In this document: positions 16,720 to 24,433 of the stretch, piece by piece
Position numbering within the stretch: position 1 is the first letter of the stretch
Layout of the letters: each line of letters opens with the position of its first letter
The notes under the pieces: model-generated
Databases searched by the model: none
Seen by the model: the letters and a program-made list of their open reading frames with translations, nothing else
What the model was told of the DNA's origin: nothing
Position numbers and translations under genes: made by a program
Source: Micavibrio_A sp964423095
GTDB taxonomy: Bacteria > Pseudomonadota > Alphaproteobacteria > Micavibrionales > Micavibrionaceae
Reading direction: 5' to 3'
Assembly (NCBI GenBank): GCA_964423095.1
Contig: CAYRDI010000001.1
Location: 36,957-100,956 of the forward strand
DNA: 64,000 bases

Positions 16720-18330
16720 TTATACGCCGGATTTGTCCAGATTCATCAAAAGCGTGCGTTCGCCCGTCTGCGGATCCGTGTTCAACTGCCCCACGGGGCG
16801 GGTTGAGTCGGTGGCATATTGGTCCAGCAAACCGCCGACCGCCTCTTCAAAACTGCCCGACACCTGAACGGGCGACTTGACCGGAACGCTCATGTAACTT
16901 TGCCAAACCACCTTGACCCCGGCTTTCTTCGCCCACGCGTCGATCACGGTCTGGATATTGGCCCCCCGTTGTGCGTCCCAGCGTGGCTGGTAGGCCGGCA
17001 TGGATACAGAATCCGTTGCGTCCGGCATTGCAGCATCCACCCGCTTTAAATCCTTTTTATACCCATCCGATGTTTCAATCTGGCCCGCAATACCCGATGC
17101 CGCGCCGTTTTCCGCAAGCAACTGGGTGACCGCCTGATCGAACGGCCCGCTCATCCGCATGTCCTGTACCACCTTGCCATCCTGCGTAGATTGCCAGTCG
17201 AGATCGTACCCCGCCTGTGTGGCCCAGCGGCTTAAAACAATCTTCATATCCTCTCCCGCTTTTGCTACCCAGACATGCGGAGCGGCAGGCGCGGGTTTAA
17301 CAGGCGCAGCATTTTGTACCGGCGCAACATCTTCGGCAGGTTCGCGCATCAACGGAATCGGCGCACGTTCAACGGCCGCCATCTTTGACGTTTCTTCTTT
17401 GGCAGCAGGCTTCAAACCGGGCGTGGCGATCTTCATGGGGGAAGACGGTTTGATCGCCTTTGTTGCGGTTTGCTGCGCAGGATTTTGCGCAGCAACAGGC
17501 GGTGCCAGAGGTTCGGATTCCACGTCCATGCGGGCGGATTCACGGCCCGGAATTTCTTTTACCGGTGCGGGCTTTTCTGCTGCCGCTCCCATCATCGGCG
17601 TCATACCTTTTTGCGCCGTTTTTTGTGCAGGCGCAGGCGGCGTTTGCGTGTCTGCACCCTTCATAATTTCATCAAACGTGCGCGGCAGTTCTTTTTGCGG
17701 AACAGCGGGCGGAGCTGTCACAGGCTCAACCGGCACAGATTCCACCTTTGCTGCAGGCGCAGCCCCCGTTTGTTCTGCGATGGAATTGATCGCGGGCGGC
17801 GTTTGCGTTCCGGCATAACAACTTTCCAGCGAGGCCAGCGCGGGCGCCAGCGCGCCGAGCTCGAACGTCATGACGTTGCCGTCAATGTCCAACCCCATGC
17901 TATTCCCACCCTTGATCGCGTCATACATGTCAGGCAACGGCCGCAGGTTGAAAATCAGCGTGCTGTCAGTAAAGGCGGTCGCCTTTACCTGTTTTGCATA
18001 AGAATCACCAACGGAAAGCAGCGCATCGTACTGCCGCCCCTGCTTGAAAATCCCCTGGCGAAAATCAACCGCCATGGCGAGGAAGGAACCGCCGCCGCCG
18101 GAAAAGCGAACCACGAAACCGTTGTCATATTCATTTGATACCACGCACGGCAATTTCACATTCAGGCCACGAACACTGGACAATTGGGTGGCACCAACAT
18201 TCCAGTCACTGGCCGGCTTGAAGACCGGAGCCTCCGCCGCGAAGGCCGAACCGACGGGCGACAAGGCACCGATCAGGATAAATGTTAAAATCCGATGTGA
18301 AGTTTGCGTCCGGAACGACTTGAAATACAT
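16720..18330 (-). CDS. Exported protein with shared N-terminal domain and two TcpQ-like C-terminal repeats
   Basis: A 536-residue protein. The signal peptide (1-31, cut near AFA) precedes a beta-rich domain (about 38-172) with Cys62 and Cys171, a 180-residue Pro/Ala/Lys linker, and two similar modules at about 352-410 and 450-506. Both modules follow W-x-A-x-x-G, then V-x-x-x-W-A-x-x-A-G, then W-Q-S, then SG-x-F and AV-x-x-LL. This resembles the TcpQ/PilN-type C-terminal domain found in type IV pilus and type IV secretion outer-membrane proteins. The N-domain is the same as in the downstream coiled-coil protein. The pair probably forms one operon, with 133 bases between them. The secretion or pilus link is inference. 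Confidence 0.75.
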   Translation of the reverse strand: MYFKSFRTQTSHRILTFILIGALSPVGSAFAAEAPVFKPASDWNVGATQLSSVRGLNVKLPCVVSNEYDNGFVVRFSGGGGSFLAMAVDFRQGIFKQGRQYDALLSVGDSYAKQVKATAFTDSTLIFNLRPLPDMYDAIKGGNSMGLDIDGNVMTFELGALAPALASLESCYAGTQTPPAINSIAEQTGAAPAAKVESVPVEPVTAPPAVPQKELPRTFDEIMKGADTQTPPAPAQKTAQKGMTPMMGAAAEKPAPVKEIPGRESARMDVESEPLAPPVAAQNPAQQTATKAIKPSSPMKIATPGLKPAAKEETSKMAAVERAPIPLMREPAEDVAPVQNAAPVKPAPAAPHVWVAKAGEDMKIVLSRWATQAGYDLDWQSTQDGKVVQDMRMSGPFDQAVTQLLAENGAASGIAGQIETSDGYKKDLKRVDAAMPDATDSVSMPAYQPRWDAQRGANIQTVIDAWAKKAGVKVVWQSYMSVPVKSPVQVSGSFEEAVGGLLDQYATDSTRPVGQLNTDPQTGERTLLMNLDKSGV

Positions 18331-18423
18331 GACCGAATACCACCTTGGCGGGTTTTGAATTTGAATGGAGGAGACAATAACCCCGCCCCCTCAAGCGTGC
18401 AAGGGGGTAAAACCCCGCGCGCC

Positions 18424-19552
18424 CTACTTATCCTTGGCGGCCTGCTTGTCGCTGATCCCCAGACGATGGGAAAGCGAGGATTCAAGAAAAAGATCAATAT
18501 CGCCGTCCAACACGGCCTGCGAATTGGTATTTTCGGTTCCCGTCCGCAAATCCTTGATCATCTGGTAAGGTTGCAGAACGTAGGAGCGGATCTGGTGGCC
18601 CCAGCCGATGTCGGTCTTTTCCCCCTGTGCCACACTGGCCGCATCTTCACGTTTCCGCAGCTCCGCTTCGTAAATCCGGGCCTTCAACATCGATAGAGCA
18701 TTCGCCCGGTTCTGATGTTGGGAGCGTTCAGTCTGGCACGCCACCACAATCCCGGTGGGGATGTGGGTAATCCGCACGGCGGAATCGGTGGTATTGACGT
18801 GTTGACCGCCCGCTCCGCTCGAACGATACGTATCAACCCGTAAATCTTTGTCCAAAAGTTCGATCTGGATATTGTCATCGATGACAGGACTAACACCGAC
18901 AGAGGCAAAACTGGTGTGACGGCGGGCATTGGAATCGAATGGCGAAATCCGGACCAGACGGTGAACGCCGCTCTCGGTTTTCAGCCATCCATAAGCCCTC
19001 TCGCCTTCAATCCGGATCGTAGCGGATTTTATCCCGGCCTCTTCCCCGTCACTGCGTTCCAGCAAGCTAACTTTATAACCGCTCTGTTCCGCCCAACGCG
19101 TGTACATCCGGAGAAGGATTTGCGCCCAGTCCTGCGCCTCCGTCCCGCCAGCCCCGGCATTCACCTCCAGATAGGCATCGTTCATGTCGGCTTCACCGGA
19201 GAGCAGGCTCTCCAGCTGATATTTCGCTACGTCTTGTTGCAGTTTATTAAGGGATTGTTCCGCTTCGAGAATGATGGCCTCATCCCCCTCCTCTTCGCCC
19301 ATGGAGATAAGCTCCATATTGTCATGGCAAGAATTTTCAATATCGCGGATTTTGTTGATCTGCCCTTCCAGACGGGTGCGATCTTTCATCACACCTTGCG
19401 CCTTTTCGGGATCATTCCAGAGGGCGGGGTCTTCGGCGGCCCTGTTCAGAGCCTCCAGCCGTTTTAACGCATCGTCCCAGTCAAAGATGCCTCCTCAGCA
19501 GCAGGAGCGCTTCTTCGATTTCATCTACCACTGCTTGGGTTTCGGCTTTCAT
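18424..19552 (-). CDS. prfB: Peptide chain release factor 2, with programmed +1 frameshift
   Basis: RF2 reads UGA and UAA stops. The gene starts at ATG 19552 and encodes 23 residues up to an in-frame TGA at 19481-19483. The +1 frame then runs from GAC (19482-19480) to the stop at 18424, giving 375 residues in total. The junction reads AGGAGGCATCTTTGAC, which has the internal Shine-Dalgarno, three-base spacing, CTT and TGA-C of the classic autoregulatory site. The tripeptide anticodon SPF (in SPFDSNARRH) and the catalytic GGQ (in SSGAGGQHVN) are both present. Low RF2 allows the shift, so the cell controls its own level. An annotation starting at the internal Met (19392) would miss 53 residues. 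Confidence 0.96.
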
Positions 19553-19582
19553 CTTGTCCCTGCGGGGTTAAGAACGGGCCGT

Positions 19583-20152
19583 TTAGGCGGCCTGTTTCAT
19601 CGTACCGAGCGTCTGTAGCATCATATCGACGGCAGCGGTTACGAAAGCGTTCAGGTTATCACCTTCCGTATCGCCCGTCATGATTGTGCCATCCTGGCGC
19701 GCGGTTTCGCCGGCATAGGTGGCACCGGCCGTTTCCACGATCCCTTTTTTGGATTCGGGGCCGGCCACGGTGCGGCCGGACAGATGATCCGTGTGGGCCA
19801 TTAACTGCACAGCATCGCCCATGCAGACAACCGGCTTCATCGCAGCAATGAAGCTGCCGATAAAGCGGCGGGAATGCGCCGTGAGTTTCAGTTTATCGAG
19901 GCTGCGCTGACCACCCGGAATAATCAGGGCGTCATAGTCGATGCCCAGAGCGGTGTTCAATTGCGCATCGATCGCAAAATTGTGACCCCAGCCCTTGCCA
20001 TCCCAGCCGTTCACAAGACCGGAATCCGTAGAGACGATGCGAAGCGAAGCCCCTTGGTCGATCATGGATTTCTGGATGAGAAGAAAGTCTTTTTCGTTGA
20101 AGCCGTTCGACATCAGAACGGCAATTTTCTGAGATTGCAGCGCTTTGGCCAT
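19583..20152 (-). CDS. DJ-1/PfpI family protein
   Basis: A 189-residue class I glutamine amidotransferase-like protein. The strand-loop ALIIPGGQ (75-82) and the nucleophile elbow VVCMGDA, with Cys110, are the marks of the DJ-1/PfpI family. Members include proteases, chaperones and glyoxalase-like or deglycase enzymes. The Cys-Met-Gly-Asp elbow differs from the Cys-His-Gly of PfpI proteases, so protease activity is doubtful. The sequence also resembles the C-terminal domain of large catalases. It lies just upstream of prfB on the same strand and is preceded by a 350-base intergenic region. Confidence 0.82.
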   Translation of the reverse strand: MAKALQSQKIAVLMSNGFNEKDFLLIQKSMIDQGASLRIVSTDSGLVNGWDGKGWGHNFAIDAQLNTALGIDYDALIIPGGQRSLDKLKLTAHSRRFIGSFIAAMKPVVCMGDAVQLMAHTDHLSGRTVAGPESKKGIVETAGATYAGETARQDGTIMTGDTEGDNLNAFVTAAVDMMLQTLGTMKQAA

Positions 20153-20502
20153 CTATTTTCCCTTTATTATTGCCTTTTGGTTTGCGTAATCTTTTCTATC
20201 GTCCGGAAGGACGTTGTTATGACAACATTTATGATTGCAAGCGCGCGGATAATACGCACGCACCTATGAATGTCAAGCTCTAGGTGATTCTTGTTTTCAT
20301 GGGAAGGAAAAACGCGACTTTTCAACAGCCCTGCATTTTTAAGAACGGGAATTTAACCCCTTCTGGTTATTCACAAAAATTAACCGATATTTTATCGTTT
20401 TTTGGCCTTATGACTTTACTTTGGCCGCGGGATGGTTGTAATAAACAAGACTTGGCCAGAGTAAGAGTGGCTATTAATCAATTCGACCCCAAGGAGTTTT
20501 CA
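20153..20502. promoter_or_regulatory. 350-base intergenic region with a candidate promoter for the OmpA-like lipoprotein
   Basis: An AT-rich stretch between divergent genes. TTTACT (20415-20420), 16 bases and TGTAAT (20437-20442) form a plausible sigma-70 promoter about 60 bases before the lipoprotein ATG. AAGGAG at 20491-20496 is a clear ribosome site. The left half presumably holds the DJ-1 gene promoter, but I see no clear boxes there. No convincing small gene is visible. Confidence 0.4.
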
Positions 20503-21408
20503 ATGCGGATTCTGCGCGGACTGATGATCGTGGCTGGTGTAGCAGCCCTCGGCGCCTGCGATTTCAACAAGTATGAAGAAGTGGATGCGCTTCGGGAAGT
20601 GCAGCCTGTCGGCAGTCCTTTCACGCAAAAGCTGACCTCCGAATACAAAAGTTTCGTCGATAGCGAATCCGATGGGATGTCCGACCACGCCGATGCCATC
20701 CATTTCGCCCGCAAGGGTCTGGCCGCCGCGCGCGGCGATGTCGTAATGCCCGAACCTTTGACGGACTGGAACATTCCGGCAGAAAACATGCAGGAGTTGA
20801 GCGTTGCCCGCTCCCGCCTCGTTTCCATGTTCGATCTGGGTGCCCGCGAAATGTATCCGGATGTGTCCGCCGTGGCACAGGCCCGTTTCGATTGCTGGAT
20901 GGAACAACAGGAAGAAAATTACCAACCGGATGACATCAACCGTTGCAAACGCGAATTCGTAACCGCGCTGGAACAGCTGGAAGGCCAGATGCCCAAGGCT
21001 CCGCCGGTGGCCCCTGCTCCCGCACCGGCCGGCGAAAACCCGCTGAACGTAGATCCGAACAAACCGATGGAAGTAGAAAACGCCATGTATCTGGTGTTCT
21101 TCGATTGGGATCAGTATGACCTGAATGCGGGTGCGCAGAGCGTGTTGGATGCCGTAGCGACCGAAGCATCGAAACGCAGCCTGAAATCGCTCGACATCGT
21201 CGGTTTTGCCGATACGTCGGGTTCCAACGAATACAACATCAAGCTGGGCATGCGCCGTGCGAATGCCGTGCGTGACGCCCTTGTTCAACGCGGTCTTGAT
21301 CCGAACATGATCAAAACGACCAGCCGCGGTGAAGAAGAACTTCTGGTGGCCACCCCGGACAACGTCCGCGAGCCGGCCAACCGCCGTGCGCAAATCTCCT
21401 TTGAATAA
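20503..21408 (+). CDS. OmpA/Pal-like peptidoglycan-associated lipoprotein
   Basis: A 301-residue lipoprotein. The signal peptide ends in the lipobox ALGAC (Cys19). A helical region with two further Cys follows, then a Pro/Ala linker (PVAPAPAPA), and an OmpA C-terminal domain from about 195 to the end, with IVGFADTSGSNEYNIKLGMRRA and RRAQI, which bind peptidoglycan. It would tie the outer membrane to the cell wall. It is longer than Pal itself (about 170) and is not next to tol genes, so I give no symbol. I chose ATG 20503 for its AAGGAG and lipobox; a long in-frame upstream extension from 20284 is not a plausible signal sequence. Confidence 0.88.
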   Translation: MRILRGLMIVAGVAALGACDFNKYEEVDALREVQPVGSPFTQKLTSEYKSFVDSESDGMSDHADAIHFARKGLAAARGDVVMPEPLTDWNIPAENMQELSVARSRLVSMFDLGAREMYPDVSAVAQARFDCWMEQQEENYQPDDINRCKREFVTALEQLEGQMPKAPPVAPAPAPAGENPLNVDPNKPMEVENAMYLVFFDWDQYDLNAGAQSVLDAVATEASKRSLKSLDIVGFADTSGSNEYNIKLGMRRANAVRDALVQRGLDPNMIKTTSRGEEELLVATPDNVREPANRRAQISFE

Positions 21409-21430
21409 GGGACGCGTGACCGCAATACAA

Positions 21431-21458
21431 AACGGGGCCATCGAAGGCCCCGTTTTTT
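21431..21458. terminator. Terminator shared by the convergent lipoprotein genes
   Basis: AACGGGGCC (21431-21439) pairs with GGCCCCGTT (21446-21454) around a six-base loop, with a T-run on the right. It lies between two convergent genes and may work in both directions. Confidence 0.88.
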
Positions 21459-21477
21459 ATGCCCTGTGTTTTGTTCC

Positions 21478-22053
21478 TTACTGACGGATCGCCGGCGTCT
21501 GGTCGATCGCGTCGTTCACGCGTTTATCCAGATCGGTGATCAACTGTTCTAAAAACTTCGTCTGGCGCATTTCCCGTTCGGCCAGATTGACGCTGGAGGG
21601 CATAACAAGCGTGCGATCCATACGGATGGTCGTCGTTTGCTGACCGTTAAAGCCGGATGGCTGCGTTAAAACACGCACCACCAAAAACAGGTGATATTCA
21701 TCCTGCTTTCCTACTTCCGCCCATTTCAGGACGGAATTTTTCTGGTCGATCTGGCGTAAGTGCAGCCGCGCATCGTCAATCGCAATCGTAAAGGCCCCGT
21801 CCGGCGCATTTCCCGCACGGAACCGGTTGGCGGCGTAGCGTTTGACCGCCTCGCTCGGCGCCAACACAAACTGGCCCGATACGTCCTGCGCATCCGAAAC
21901 ACCACGATACCCTTCTTGGATTCCCACATTCTGCGCATTCAGGACAATCGGCGCAAACTGGCTGAACGTCAGTTGCGGGGATTGTTCCGGATGGGCATAG
22001 GTACAGGCCCCCAAAACACAAACGGCGGCAAAACCAAGCAAACGAGATTTCAT
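21478..22053 (-). CDS. Putative lipoprotein of unknown function
   Basis: A 191-residue protein with a lipoprotein signal peptide, MKSRLLGFAAVCVLGAC, whose lipobox VLGAC gives Cys17. The mature part is a mixed alpha/beta domain with no motif I recognise. I chose ATG 22053, which overlaps the hslO stop as ATGA, a sign of translational coupling; an upstream in-frame Met would bury the signal peptide. The gene ends at the shared terminator at 21431-21458. Alphaproteobacteria carry many small outer-membrane lipoproteins of this sort, and the link to hslO may be positional only. Confidence 0.75.
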   Translation of the reverse strand: MKSRLLGFAAVCVLGACTYAHPEQSPQLTFSQFAPIVLNAQNVGIQEGYRGVSDAQDVSGQFVLAPSEAVKRYAANRFRAGNAPDGAFTIAIDDARLHLRQIDQKNSVLKWAEVGKQDEYHLFLVVRVLTQPSGFNGQQTTTIRMDRTLVMPSSVNLAEREMRQTKFLEQLITDLDKRVNDAIDQTPAIRQ

Positions 22054-22952
22054 GATGAGATTCCCTTTTTCAAAAATTCTTCTGGATCGAATGTATAATC
22101 CGTACTGCAAAACTCACAGGTCATCACAATGGTTCCATCCACGGTGATGTCGTGAATATCTTCATCCGACATGGTGGCCAGAATATGACGCACGCGATCC
22201 GGTGAACAACGGCATGTTTTCACCAACGGCTGGGGGTCGAACACGCGCACGCCTTCCTCATGGAACAGACGGAAGAGAATGTCCTGCGCCCCCAAATCCG
22301 AAGACAGCAACTCCTCTTTTTTTACGCTGCCGAGCAGAACCATCGTCCGCCGCCAGTCGTCCTCATCCACATTGCTTTGGTCGCGCACCTTACCGCCCTC
22401 TTCGGGCATTTGTTGCACCATGACCCCGCATCCGCGCCATGCCCCGTCCACCTTGCCCACGGCCATCATGATCCCGGTGGCAATCTGTTCCGATTGAACG
22501 AAGTAATTTTGCACACTGTCCATCAGCGGGCCGTCCTTCAATTCGACAATCCCCTGATACCGGTCGGTGAATTCGCCCTGATCCACGGTAAAAGCGATAT
22601 ACCCTTTACCCAGCAATTCGGTACGGTTCTGGATGACCTTTCGTTCTTTTAGATCCTCTTCCTTAAAGGTCGCGCAGGCGCGGATCGCCCCGCCGCCCGT
22701 CATATCCGCGACCAGCATTTTCACCGGCCCATCGCCCTGCGCCTGTAACGTAAACACGCCATCATATTTCAACATGGAGGAAAGGATCGCGCACAAAACC
22801 AGCATTTCCCCCGTCAGATGCAACACATCCTCCGGATAGGTCTTGTGCGCAGCCAAGATAGCATCCATTACGTCTTCTATACGGACAATGCGTCCGCGGA
22901 TGCCCGAAGATTCCAGTTGGAATGGAAGGATGAAATCGTTCGATTGGGTCAA
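22050..22952 (-). CDS. hslO: Hsp33 redox-regulated chaperone
   Basis: A 300-residue holdase activated by oxidative stress. The redox switch is complete: Cys247-x-Cys249 (in KTCRCSPDRV) and Cys279-x-x-Cys282 (in TCEFCST), which bind zinc when reduced and form disulfides when oxidised. The N-terminal core, with LCAILSSMLKYDGVFTLQAQGDG and GGGAIRAC, is standard. It follows the ABC-2 permease by four bases and overlaps the lipoprotein start, so these three genes form one leftward operon. Confidence 0.95.
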   Translation of the reverse strand: MTQSNDFILPFQLESSGIRGRIVRIEDVMDAILAAHKTYPEDVLHLTGEMLVLCAILSSMLKYDGVFTLQAQGDGPVKMLVADMTGGGAIRACATFKEEDLKERKVIQNRTELLGKGYIAFTVDQGEFTDRYQGIVELKDGPLMDSVQNYFVQSEQIATGIMMAVGKVDGAWRGCGVMVQQMPEEGGKVRDQSNVDEDDWRRTMVLLGSVKKEELLSSDLGAQDILFRLFHEEGVRVFDPQPLVKTCRCSPDRVRHILATMSDEDIHDITVDGTIVMTCEFCSTDYTFDPEEFLKKGISS

Positions 22953-22956
22953 AGCA

Positions 22957-23778
22957 CTAACTCTTTATTTTATAGCCCGTTTGCAACATGCGCAGCGTCA
23001 GGAACGCCAGAAAAAGATTGATGGCGACGAGCATCGCAACACCAATCGCCAAATTTCCGTCCGCATGCCCCGTAAACCCGTAACGGAATCCGTCAATCAT
23101 ATAAAAGAACGGGTTGTAATGCACCAATGTCTGCCAGAATCCCGGTAATTGTTGTGCGGAATAAAAGGTCCCGGACAAAAACGTCATGGGCGTTACAATG
23201 AAGTTCGTCACCGCCGCGATATGGTCGAATTTTTCAGACCACAGGCCGGCGGCAAGGCCGAGGCTGGACAGCATGGCCGTCCCCAGAACCGCAAAAAGTA
23301 CGACCGCCCAGAGTGCATGAATGGACATCCCCACCGTTGCCCAGACCGCAAAGGCGCACACCGCCCCCACGATCACCCCGCGGATAATGCCGCCAACCAG
23401 ATAGCCCGTGAAAATTTCCACAGGCGACAAAGGCGGCATGAGGACATCGACGATATTGCCCTGTACCTTGGCGATCACGACCGAAGACGATGTATTGGCA
23501 AAGGCATTCTGCACCATCGTCATCATGACCAGACCGGGCGCAAGAAAGACCAGATAGGGCATTCCTTCGGTTTTCATGTCGAGCCCGCCGAAGGCCAGCG
23601 CAAACACGGCGTAATACAGCAACGTCGTCACCACGGGGGCCACGATCGTCTGCGTATAGACATTCAGGAACCGCCCAACCTCCTTTTCAATCAGAGTTTT
23701 TAATCCGATCATATTCACAGGGGGAATGACGCGCGGTTTGAGTTCGCCGCCGTTTGGTATAAAATCCGTTTGTGACAT
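22957..23778 (-). CDS. ABC-2 type transporter permease
   Basis: A 273-residue integral membrane protein with about six hydrophobic segments. The patterns YLVFLAPGLVMMTMVQNAF, VQGNIVDVLMPPLSPVEIFTGYLVGG and MTFLSGTFYSAQQLPG, followed by YNPFFYMIDGFRYGF, are those of ABC-2 permeases of the polysaccharide/drug export type. No ATPase subunit lies next to it: recX is divergent upstream and hslO is downstream. I chose ATG 23778, the first Met of the alignable protein; longer N-terminal extensions look artefactual. Its start codon overlaps the recX ATG within a CATG. The substrate is unknown. Confidence 0.88.
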   Translation of the reverse strand: MSQTDFIPNGGELKPRVIPPVNMIGLKTLIEKEVGRFLNVYTQTIVAPVVTTLLYYAVFALAFGGLDMKTEGMPYLVFLAPGLVMMTMVQNAFANTSSSVVIAKVQGNIVDVLMPPLSPVEIFTGYLVGGIIRGVIVGAVCAFAVWATVGMSIHALWAVVLFAVLGTAMLSSLGLAAGLWSEKFDHIAAVTNFIVTPMTFLSGTFYSAQQLPGFWQTLVHYNPFFYMIDGFRYGFTGHADGNLAIGVAMLVAINLFLAFLTLRMLQTGYKIKS

Positions 23779-24433
23779 GGAGCAGGAAACCTTGGAAAAA
23801 TTGCACAAAAATTCTGATGCCCAAGATAGGACAGAGGCCAAAAATATCAAGACACCGGCCCCGCGCAAGGGCAAAAAGCCCCCGAAGAGGATCACGGAAA
23901 AATACCTTTATAATGCCGGCCTTGCCTATTTACAGCGTTTTCCGGCCAGCACACCACATTTCCGGCGCGTGATGGGGCGGAAAATCGATCGCTCCTGTAA
24001 TTACCATAAAGATCAAGACCGTGAAACCTGTGTGCGCCATCTGGATAGCACAGTTGAAACCTTGTCCCGGATGGGGCTGCTTAACGATGATGCCTGGCTG
24101 CGCGGGATGGTGAACTCCTTGCGCCGCCGTGGGCTTTCCCGCCAGGCGATCATGGCCAAATTGGCGGCCAAGGGTATGGCTCAAGGCCCTATTCAAGAAG
24201 CCCTTAGTACGCACGCCGAAGAAACGGGCACGGCAAACCCAGACCTTGCCGCCGCCGTTCTCTTGTGCCGGCGTAAAAAAATAGGCCCCTTCGCCGCCGG
24301 TCAAAACGATGACCGGGACGACAAGGCCCTCGCCGCCCTCGCCCGTGCCGGATTCGGATTCGATGTGGCCCGCAGGGCCCTGTCCATGGATTCGGACGAC
24401 GCACAAAAAACGATCGACGATATGCGGATTTAA
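23777..24433 (+). CDS. recX: RecX family regulatory protein
   Basis: A 218-residue, Lys/Arg-rich helical protein with the three-helix RecX repeats: YLYNAGLAYLQRFPASTPHFRRVM, then LDSTVETLSRMGLLNDDAWLRGMVNSLRRRGLSRQAIMAKLAAKGM, and a C-terminal repeat. RecX inhibits RecA filament extension. It is not next to recA here. The ATG at 23777 overlaps the divergent permease ATG; an upstream ATG at 23726 has a G-run too close to act as a ribosome site, so the start is uncertain. Its stop overlaps the convergent kinase stop. Confidence 0.82.
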   Translation: MEQETLEKLHKNSDAQDRTEAKNIKTPAPRKGKKPPKRITEKYLYNAGLAYLQRFPASTPHFRRVMGRKIDRSCNYHKDQDRETCVRHLDSTVETLSRMGLLNDDAWLRGMVNSLRRRGLSRQAIMAKLAAKGMAQGPIQEALSTHAEETGTANPDLAAAVLLCRRKKIGPFAAGQNDDRDDKALAALARAGFGFDVARRALSMDSDDAQKTIDDMRI

